Positions 17,592-24,052 of a stretch of DNA of 64,000 nt are shown here, in pieces. Below the pieces are notes generated by a model. That model saw only the letters and a program-made list of their open reading frames with translations, did no database searches and was not told the origin of the DNA. The DNA is taken from NCBI GenBank assembly GCA_015075445.1, contig JABTUJ010000020.1:85899-149898 (forward strand). The letters run 5' to 3'. A program made the translations under genes and the position numbers. The stretch's first letter is position 1. Each line of letters starts with the position of its first letter. The DNA is from Verrucomicrobiales bacterium. Its GTDB lineage: Bacteria > Verrucomicrobiota > Verrucomicrobiia > Limisphaerales > J093.

Positions 17592-19681
17592 TTGATCTGG
17601 GACGGGCGCTCGCCGGGGCTTCCGCGCGGCTCGAAGACTACGTACGGGTTGAGCGCGCCGATGGGGTGGTGGTCCTGGCGGTGGATGCGGAAGGGCGGGG
17701 CGTGGCGTACAACGATTTCCGGGTGAGCCTGGCGGGCGTGGCGGCCGGCGACGCGGACCTTCACCGGTGGGTGGCGGAGGGCAACCTGGTGACCGGGTCA
17801 CGGCAACTCCGGCCGCGCGTCGAGCTGGTGGCGAGCCAACCCCAGGCGAGCGAAGAAGGGCCGGTCGAAGGCGCCTTCCGTCTGACGCGGCTGGGAAGCC
17901 TCGAAGGTGCGCTGACGGTGCGGCTGGCGACCAGCGGATCGGCGGTCAACGGTCTGGACGACGCGCGGCTCGCCGAGACGGCCACGTTCGCGCCGGGGGA
18001 ACGCGAATTGTTCATCGCCGTCCGGCCGTTTGCGGACAACCAGGCCGAGCCCGTCGAGTCGGTCGAGATGACGGTGCTGCCTGGAGAAGGGTACGAGGTG
18101 GCGGCCGGGGCGCAGGGCAGCCGGGTGCAGGTTGCGGATCTGCCGGTGGTCATCGCGCTCGAGACGTTGGAGCCGGTGGCCACGGTGGAGCCGCCGTTGC
18201 CCGGGGTGCTCCTGGTGCGTCGGAGTGCCGTGTTGGATCGGAGCGTGTTGGTGCGGCTGGAGATCGGGGGATCGGCGGCGGCGGGCGTGGATTATCTGGG
18301 GCTGCCGCGGTTCGTGGGCGTGGGCATCACGGAGGTGGACGATCAAGGCCAGGAAACCCTGGTCGTCCGGGTCCTGGTGGACGATCCCGACGCGGGCGCG
18401 TTCACGAGCTTGGGTGGTTTCGTCGAAACTCCGGCCGGCAGTGGGCTCGACCAGTTCACCGGCACGGCCGCGGCGGCCACGACGGCGTTGCACGGTCTGG
18501 GCTTCGTGCCCATCGAGAACTACTTCACCGTACCGACGACTCAACCGGTGGCCTTCACGCTCACGGTGGAGGACCCCTACATCACTCAACCCGTGGCGGC
18601 TTCGCGGGTGGTGAATGTTCAGACGGTCAACGATCCGCCCGTCATAGCGGGAACGGTCGCCGGACAGGAAGTGTATTACCTCGGCACGATCCGGCCGTTT
18701 GCCAGCACCACAATCAGCGAGGTGGATGCCCGGACGCTGCAACCGCTGGTGGTCACCGTCGCGTTCGACGCCAGCCGCGGGGTACTCGTGAATCCCAACG
18801 GCTTCACGCCGCAGTCCCTGGGACAGTTCCGGTACGACGGCACGGCGGCGCAGGCCACCGCGGCCTTGCGGGGCGTCGTGTTCGCCCCCCAGACCGCGAA
18901 CCGGTTGGTCGTCGATCTGACCCCGCCGCCCGGCACCGAGGAGACCCACTTCACCCTGACCGTGGAGGACGGTTTCGCGCCGCCTGTCGTGGACGCGACC
19001 ACCTCGGTGATCGCCGTGCACAGCTTGATCCGCAAAGGGGTGGCCAGCGATGCAGCCAGTGGCGATCTGCTGGGTTATGCCGTCGCCGCCAGCCGGGATC
19101 TGATCGCCCTGGGCACGCCCGGCCAGGACGACTTCGGGAGCGACTCGGGCTCGGTCTATGTGCGGGCCCGGAACCAGGGCGGGTTCGAGCAGTGGGGGAC
19201 GGTGACGCAGTTGTACGCGTCCGACCCGGCTGCCAATGCCCGCTTCGGCCATGCCGTGGCCCTGAGCGGCAACCTCCTTGCCGTCGGCGCGCCCCAGGCC
19301 CGGGTTGGCAGCACCCAGTCCGGGACGGTGTACGTCTTCGAACCGAGCGCGCCCGGCGCGACCGACGGGCAGGCGGGCGTGGTGCGGCTGACGCCTTTCG
19401 ACGGCGCCAACGGCGACGAGTTCGGCTACGCGGTCGCGCTCAGCGGCGACACCCTGGCGGTGGGAGCCCGCTCGGACGACGACCGGGGCAGCAACTGCGG
19501 CGCGGTGTACGTCTATCGCCGGGTGGCCCGGGGCAACTGGACTTTGCTGACCCCCAAGTTGGTCCCCGCCGACCTCGCGGCCGGCGACCAGTTCGGCCAC
19601 GCCGTCGGGCTTCATGCCAACACGCTCGTGGTGGGCTCGCCCTTGGACGACGACCACGGCACGGACTCCGGCTCGGCCTAA
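17588..19681 (+). CDS. Second large exported protein, central part: type I secretion-like, beta and FG-GAP domains
   Basis: This ORF continues the protein from 16,606 in another frame. It begins with a segment like the VCA0849-type C-terminal domain of type I secretion substrates (VIDLGRALAG, DYVRVERADG, VDAEGRGVAYNDF). Calx-beta-like repeats follow (FRLTRLGSLEGALTV, FAPGERELFIAV), then cadherin-like modules (FTLTVEDPY, FTLTVEDGF), then three FG-GAP/integrin-type blades (GYAVAASRDLIALGTP, GHAVALSGNLLAVGAP, GYAVALSGDTLAVGA). It ends at an in-frame TAA (19,679-19,681) between GSA and FYELRQ. Role inferred: surface or secreted adhesion/matrix protein. Confidence 0.65.
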   Translation: MIDLGRALAGASARLEDYVRVERADGVVVLAVDAEGRGVAYNDFRVSLAGVAAGDADLHRWVAEGNLVTGSRQLRPRVELVASQPQASEEGPVEGAFRLTRLGSLEGALTVRLATSGSAVNGLDDARLAETATFAPGERELFIAVRPFADNQAEPVESVEMTVLPGEGYEVAAGAQGSRVQVADLPVVIALETLEPVATVEPPLPGVLLVRRSAVLDRSVLVRLEIGGSAAAGVDYLGLPRFVGVGITEVDDQGQETLVVRVLVDDPDAGAFTSLGGFVETPAGSGLDQFTGTAAAATTALHGLGFVPIENYFTVPTTQPVAFTLTVEDPYITQPVAASRVVNVQTVNDPPVIAGTVAGQEVYYLGTIRPFASTTISEVDARTLQPLVVTVAFDASRGVLVNPNGFTPQSLGQFRYDGTAAQATAALRGVVFAPQTANRLVVDLTPPPGTEETHFTLTVEDGFAPPVVDATTSVIAVHSLIRKGVASDAASGDLLGYAVAASRDLIALGTPGQDDFGSDSGSVYVRARNQGGFEQWGTVTQLYASDPAANARFGHAVALSGNLLAVGAPQARVGSTQSGTVYVFEPSAPGATDGQAGVVRLTPFDGANGDEFGYAVALSGDTLAVGARSDDDRGSNCGAVYVYRRVARGNWTLLTPKLVPADLAAGDQFGHAVGLHANTLVVGSPLDDDHGTDSGSA

Positions 19682-19747
19682 TTCTACGAGCTTCGCCAAA
19701 ACAACCCGCCCGCCGTCGGCACACCCATCCCCGAACAGCGCGCGATC

Positions 19748-20431
19748 ATGGGGGTTCCCTTCACATTCCTGCTACCACCGTCCGCCTTCGGCGATCCCGA
19801 CACCGACGACGGCCTCACGTTCAGCGTCGGACCGCTGCCTGGCTGGCTGACATTCAACCCCGCCACCGCGACGTTCAGCGGAACGCCGGGCGCCGCCAAC
19901 CTCGGCCCGTCCACGATCACCGTCACGGCTCGCGACCGCGACGGGCTCGAGGCCTCGACGACCTTCGCCGTCGCTGTGGTCTCCGGCACCACCCCCAACG
20001 GGCCCGGCGCGCTGGCGCTGGCGTATCCGGACTGGATCGCCCGCTACTTCAGCGGCCGCATGCTGGCGGACGAGCGTCTGTCCGCGTCGGCCTGGGGTCT
20101 CGATGCCGATCCCGACGGTGACGGACGGAACAACCTCGAGGAGTATGCGTTCGCCTCGAACCCGGTCACCGAGGGCGACGCGCTCCCGGTGGTCCTGAGC
20201 CGGGGAGGGGACGGCCAACTGTGGGTCTCGTACCGCCGCCGCACCGGCGACGCGCGCCTGGCCTTCCACGTCGAAGTCTCGGCGGACCTGCAGACCTGGC
20301 AGCCGGCCGCAACCGTCCTGGGTGAACCCCATGCGGCTCGCATCGATGCCCAGTCCGAGTGGATCAGTGCCCCAGTGTCCAGCCCCGCGGCCGACACGGC
20401 CCGGTTCTTTCGCGTCCGCGTCATTTACTGA
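19748..20431 (+). CDS. Second large exported protein, C-terminal part with He_PIG domain
   Basis: Same frame as the preceding ORF; the two are separated only by TAA 19,679 and the coding sequence is continuous through FYELRQNNPPAVG. The formal ATG at 19,748 may therefore not be a real start. It contains a putative Ig (He_PIG) domain (LPGWLTFNPATATFSG), the linker WGLDADPDGDGRNNLEEYAF common at the C-termini of verrucomicrobial exported proteins, and a terminal beta domain ending RFFRVRVIY. Replacing TAA with a Tyr codon would restore one ORF with the upstream fragment. Confidence 0.6.
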   Translation: MGVPFTFLLPPSAFGDPDTDDGLTFSVGPLPGWLTFNPATATFSGTPGAANLGPSTITVTARDRDGLEASTTFAVAVVSGTTPNGPGALALAYPDWIARYFSGRMLADERLSASAWGLDADPDGDGRNNLEEYAFASNPVTEGDALPVVLSRGGDGQLWVSYRRRTGDARLAFHVEVSADLQTWQPAATVLGEPHAARIDAQSEWISAPVSSPAADTARFFRVRVIY

Positions 20432-20445
20432 AGCCGCGACAGACC

Positions 20446-20515
20446 GTAGGCGCCGACGTGAGGAAGCGGGTCGCGTTGCTGCCAGCCCCTATCGCCTCCT
20501 CACGTCGGCGCCTAC
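20446..20515. repeat. Hairpin repeat, GC-type family: direct plus inverted pair
   Basis: A direct copy at 20,446-20,467 and an inverted copy at 20,494-20,515, separated by 26 bp of unrelated sequence. The pair can form one long hairpin or two small ones. It sits 15 bp after the stop of the exported-protein gene and may act as an mRNA 3' end. The same spacing is seen at 40,050 and nearly the same at 30,838. Confidence 0.85.
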
Positions 20516-20634
20516 GGCGGGTAGGAGATCTCCAGGCCGACCCTCCGCCCGCCCGACCGCGCCCTCCGTGGCCATCGGGGTGAGGAACGAAGCTTGCGTT
20601 CGCTCGCCATTCCGGGTTCAACGTCGGCCGCCGA

Positions 20635-21564
20635 ATGCTCGTTCTCCTCAAGCAGTGGGCGGAGTTCGTGAAGTTCTCGCACACGGTCTTCGCCCTGCCT
20701 TTTGCCCTGGCCGCCATGGCCGTGGCGGCGCGGGACGACTATGGCTGGCCGGGATGGCGCACGTTCGTGCTGATCCTCGGGGCGATGGTCTGTGCCCGGA
20801 CCTGCGCCATGGCGTTCAACCGGATCGTGGACCGGCGTTTTGACGCCGCCAATCCGCGCACGGCCGATCGCCACCTGCCGACGGGTCGGATCAGCCTGAC
20901 CAGCGCGTGGACGCTGTGGGCCTTGTCCGCCGCGGGGTTCATCCTGGTGAGCTGGCTCCTGAACCGGCTGTGCTTCTATCTCTCGCCGGTGGCGCTCGGG
21001 CTGGTCTGCTTCTACTCGTACACCAAACGGTTCACCGATTTCACGCACGTCTTTCTCGGCGTGGCCCTGGCGCTCGCGCCGGTGGGGGCCTGGATCGCGG
21101 TCACGGGCGGGCTGGACTTCTTCCCCGAGCGCGACGGCGCGTTTTCGCTCAAACACAGCGCCTTCCTGCCGGGGTTGCTGGCGTTGGCGGTGGTGTTCTG
21201 GCTCATCGGGTTTGATGTGATCTACGCCGTGCAGGACTACGAGTTTGACCGGCGGCACGGGCTGCACTCGCTGGTGGTTCGCTGGGGGGTGAAGAACGCG
21301 CTCGTGGCGGCGTTTTTGTCCCACGTGATCATGTGGCTGCTGCTCGGGGCGTTCGGCCTGGCAGCCCGGTTCCGCCTCGCGTTCCTCGTGGGCATGCTGA
21401 TCATCCTCGGCTGCCTGCTCCTCGAACACTGGCTGGCGCGCAAACGCAGCCTGAAGTGGATCAATCTGGCGTTCTTCCGCCTGAATGCCATCATCAGCGT
21501 CGTGTTTCTGGTGGTGACCCTGGCCGAGGTCGTGTTCCCATGGTTCCGCCTCCAAGTCCGATGA
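20635..21564 (+). CDS. mqnP: UbiA-family prenyltransferase, probable menaquinone pathway (MqnP-like)
   Basis: A 309-residue integral membrane prenyltransferase. The first Asp-rich motif is NRIVDRRFD near residue 62 and the second is DYEFDRRHG near residue 201, with SHTVFALPFAL at the N-terminus; several membrane helices lie between. The family transfers a polyprenyl chain from its diphosphate to an aromatic acid. The next two genes encode futalosine-pathway enzymes, so 1,4-dihydroxy-6-naphthoate is the likely acceptor rather than 4-hydroxybenzoate (inference from context). It overlaps the next gene by four bases (ATGA). Confidence 0.88.
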   Translation: MLVLLKQWAEFVKFSHTVFALPFALAAMAVAARDDYGWPGWRTFVLILGAMVCARTCAMAFNRIVDRRFDAANPRTADRHLPTGRISLTSAWTLWALSAAGFILVSWLLNRLCFYLSPVALGLVCFYSYTKRFTDFTHVFLGVALALAPVGAWIAVTGGLDFFPERDGAFSLKHSAFLPGLLALAVVFWLIGFDVIYAVQDYEFDRRHGLHSLVVRWGVKNALVAAFLSHVIMWLLLGAFGLAARFRLAFLVGMLIILGCLLLEHWLARKRSLKWINLAFFRLNAIISVVFLVVTLAEVVFPWFRLQVR

Positions 21565-22730
21565 ATCTCTCGCTTCAGCACAGCGAACTGGCTGATCTGC
21601 ACGGGAAAGTGGCCGCGGGCACCCGGCTCTCTGAGCCCGACGCCCTGCGCCTGTTCGAGACCCGCGACCTCCACGCGCTCGGGGCGCTGGCCGACCTGGC
21701 CAACCAGCGCCGCAACGGTCGCCGGGCCACGTACCTGCTCAACCGCTACCTCAACTACTCGAACTACTGCATCCTGAGCTGCCAGTTCTGCGCCTTCGCC
21801 CGGAAGAAACGCGACGCCGACGGGTTCGAGCTGACCATCGAGCAGATGGTGGCCAAAGCGAAGGAGGCGCTCGCGCTGGGCATCACCGAACTGCACATCG
21901 TCGGCGGGCTCCACCCGTCGTTGCCCTTCGGATACTACCTCGACATGCTCCGCGCCCTGCGCGAGGTCGGTCCCCTGCTGCAGCTCAAGTGCTTCACGGC
22001 CATCGAAATCCTCCACCTCGCCTGGCTCGCCCGCCAAACCGTGCGCGACACGCTGCTGGCCCTGCGCGAGGCCGGGCTCGATGCGCTGACCGGGGGCGGA
22101 GCCGAGATCTTCGCGCCGGCGGTGCGTTCCCGGATTGCGCGGGGCAAAGAAAGCGCGGAGGAATGGGCGGACGTCCATCGGACCTGGCACCAATTGGGCG
22201 GACGCAGCACGTGCACGATGCTCTACGGGCACGTGGAGTCGGCGGCGGATCGTGTGGATCATCTCCGGCGCTTGCGCGAACTGCAGGACGAGACCCGGGG
22301 CTTCGTCGGCTTCGTCCCGCTGCCGTACCAGCCGGAGAACAACGGCCTGCCCGTGACCAAGCCGCCCACGGGGTTTGACACGCTGCGCACGCTGGCGGCC
22401 AGCCGGCTGTACCTGGACAACTTCGATCACATCACCGCCTACTGGGTGGGATTGGGGATGAAGCTGGCCCAGGTGGCGTTGAGCTATGGCGCGGATGACC
22501 TGCACGGGACCATCCTCGAGGAACATATCTTCCGCATGGCCGGTGGCGCCGCGGGACAGCACCAGACCGAGGCGGCCATGGTCCGGGCCATCCGCGAGGC
22601 GGGCCGGATCCCCGCCCAGCGGAACACGTTCTACGAACCGATTCGCTTCTGGGAAGGCGATGTCCCGCCCGGACCGCCTGGGCTCTCCACCCAGGCCGGC
22701 ATCCTCGAGGCCAACCTCGCCACCGCGTGA
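21561..22730 (+). CDS. mqnE: Aminodeoxyfutalosine synthase, radical SAM
   Basis: A 389-residue radical SAM enzyme with the CxxxCxxC cluster motif at residues 70-77 (CILSCQFC) after NRYLNYSNY. LHIVGGLHPSLPFGYY, GGGAEIFAP and YGHVES are typical of MqnE. The enzyme joins the MqnA product 3-[(1-carboxyvinyl)oxy]benzoate to an adenosyl radical to make aminodeoxyfutalosine. MqnC is related, but GGLHPSLP and the adjacent MqnA favour MqnE. Start ATG 21,561 overlaps the UbiA stop; its own stop overlaps the mqnA start (GTGA). Confidence 0.9.
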   Translation: MNLSLQHSELADLHGKVAAGTRLSEPDALRLFETRDLHALGALADLANQRRNGRRATYLLNRYLNYSNYCILSCQFCAFARKKRDADGFELTIEQMVAKAKEALALGITELHIVGGLHPSLPFGYYLDMLRALREVGPLLQLKCFTAIEILHLAWLARQTVRDTLLALREAGLDALTGGGAEIFAPAVRSRIARGKESAEEWADVHRTWHQLGGRSTCTMLYGHVESAADRVDHLRRLRELQDETRGFVGFVPLPYQPENNGLPVTKPPTGFDTLRTLAASRLYLDNFDHITAYWVGLGMKLAQVALSYGADDLHGTILEEHIFRMAGGAAGQHQTEAAMVRAIREAGRIPAQRNTFYEPIRFWEGDVPPGPPGLSTQAGILEANLATA

Positions 22731-23665
22731 GCACTCCTGCACACCGCGGTGGCCGGCGGCGGAACCACCCCCACCCCGGGGAGGCAGACGCCCGGCCCGA
22801 GGAGCCGCCGTCCATCGCACCTCCGCTCCCGGATGGAGGAACCGCCAAAGCGGCCGGGGAGGAGCGCGGCTCCCGTGGCGAGCCCGGTCCGGTTCCCCTG
22901 CCTGCGGCTTCCCCGCTCCGGATCGGCTCGGTGGCCTATCTCAATGCGTTGCCGTTGACGTGTGATCTCGAGGAGCAGGTACTCTTCACCACGCCCGCCC
23001 GGCTCGCCGCGCTGTTGCGACAGGGCCAGCTCGAAGTTGCCCTGGTTAGCATCACCGAGGCGCTCTTCCACGACGGCTACGTTGTGCTCGACGGGGTCGC
23101 CATCGCTTCGTGTGGTCCGGTCAAGAGCGTGCTGCTGGCCCATCGGTTGCCCCTGGAGGCGGTGCGCGAGGTCCACTGCGATCCGGCCTCGCTCAGCAGC
23201 GTGGCGCTCCTCCGTGTCCTGCTGGCCGAGCGGGGCCTGCAGCCGGCGTTCGTGCCGCTACGCGATTACGGGGCCGCCGCAGATCACGATGCCGTGCTGC
23301 TGATCGGGGATCGGGCCCTGGATTTCACCCTGCACGGGACGGGGCACCAGATCTGGGACCTGGGCGAAGCTTGGTACGAGCGATTTGGTCTGCCGTTCGT
23401 GCACGCGGCGTGGATCGCGCGGCGCGAAGGGCCGGGAGTCAAGTTGGGGTCGGAGCTGCGGGCGGCGCGCGATCGTGGGTTGGCCCGGCTGGAAAGCCTG
23501 ATTCGGGCGCGCACGGACTACACGCTCGAGTTCCGACGCCGCTATCTCACCGAGAACGTCCGGTTTGAGCTGGGCGCGGCCGAGAAGCGGGGGATGGAGC
23601 GGTTCGTCGAACGGCTGCGCCGGCACGGCCTGACCCCGGTCGTCGAGCCGCAGTTCGTGACCTGA
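22727..23665 (+). CDS. mqnA: Chorismate dehydratase MqnA
   Basis: A periplasmic-binding-protein-like MqnA/MqnD fold: IGSVAYLNALPLT near residue 66, SITEALFHDGYVVL, IASCGPVKSVLL, LLIGDRALDF and GEAWYERFGLPFVHAAW. It converts chorismate to 3-[(1-carboxyvinyl)oxy]benzoate, the first futalosine-pathway step. GTG 22,727 overlaps the mqnE stop, so coupling supports it. That start gives a Pro/Gly/Arg-rich leader of about 64 residues before the usual N-terminus, longer than is typical, so the true start may be later. The mqnB, mqnC and mqnD functions are not in the window. Confidence 0.87.
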   Translation: MSTPAHRGGRRRNHPHPGEADARPEEPPSIAPPLPDGGTAKAAGEERGSRGEPGPVPLPAASPLRIGSVAYLNALPLTCDLEEQVLFTTPARLAALLRQGQLEVALVSITEALFHDGYVVLDGVAIASCGPVKSVLLAHRLPLEAVREVHCDPASLSSVALLRVLLAERGLQPAFVPLRDYGAAADHDAVLLIGDRALDFTLHGTGHQIWDLGEAWYERFGLPFVHAAWIARREGPGVKLGSELRAARDRGLARLESLIRARTDYTLEFRRRYLTENVRFELGAAEKRGMERFVERLRRHGLTPVVEPQFVT

Positions 23666-23674
23666 GCGATCGCC

Positions 23675-24018
23675 GTAGGAGTCGAGGTGACGAGACTCAC
23701 ACCCAGCCCACCCACCCCCGTAGGAGTCGAGGTGACGAGACTCAGACTCCGCCCTCCCACCCTCCCTCCCGTAGGAGTCGAGGTGACGAGACTCACACCC
23801 AATCCCCCTGTCCCCGTAGGAGTCGAGGTGACGAGACTCCACCCGTCAGGGCCGAGGGGTCGAACCCTGGCTCGGCGGTCTCAAGAGTTCGCGGGGGAAG
23901 GGCAGAGTCTCGTGACCTCGACTCCTACGGGAGGAGCGGGGGAAGGGCAGAGTCTCGTGACCTCGACTCCTACGGGAGGATTGGGGGAAGAGCAGAGTCT
24001 CGTCACCTCGACTCCTAC
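23675..24018. repeat. Hairpin repeat array, AT-variant family: four direct then three inverted copies
   Basis: Direct copies start at 23,675, 23,720, 23,771 and 23,816 (spacing 45, 51, 45). Inverted copies start at 23,905, 23,950 and 23,995 (spacing 45, 45). Each copy is GTAGG plus the core AGTC-GA-G-GTGA-C-GA-GACT and C. Spacers are pyrimidine-rich in the direct half and purine-rich in the inverted half, so the 45-bp unit itself is repeated. The array fills the gene-free space between mqnA and the CRTAC1-type gene. Two inverted copies have GTCA in the loop. Confidence 0.9.
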
Positions 24019-24052
24019 GGGAGGAGCGGGGGGAAGGGGGGGAGGGCGATGG

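Noticed and set aside
23675..24018. CRISPR-like array (24-bp repeats with ~21-bp spacers)
   Set aside because: Spacers are low-complexity and similar to one another, the array inverts in the middle, the repeats fold as dispersed hairpins found elsewhere, and there are no cas genes.
23687..24052. Repeat-rich N-terminal extension of the CRTAC1-type protein
   Set aside because: The extension is simply the translation of both halves of the hairpin array; a GTG with a purine-rich ribosome-binding region and signal-like segment follows directly.
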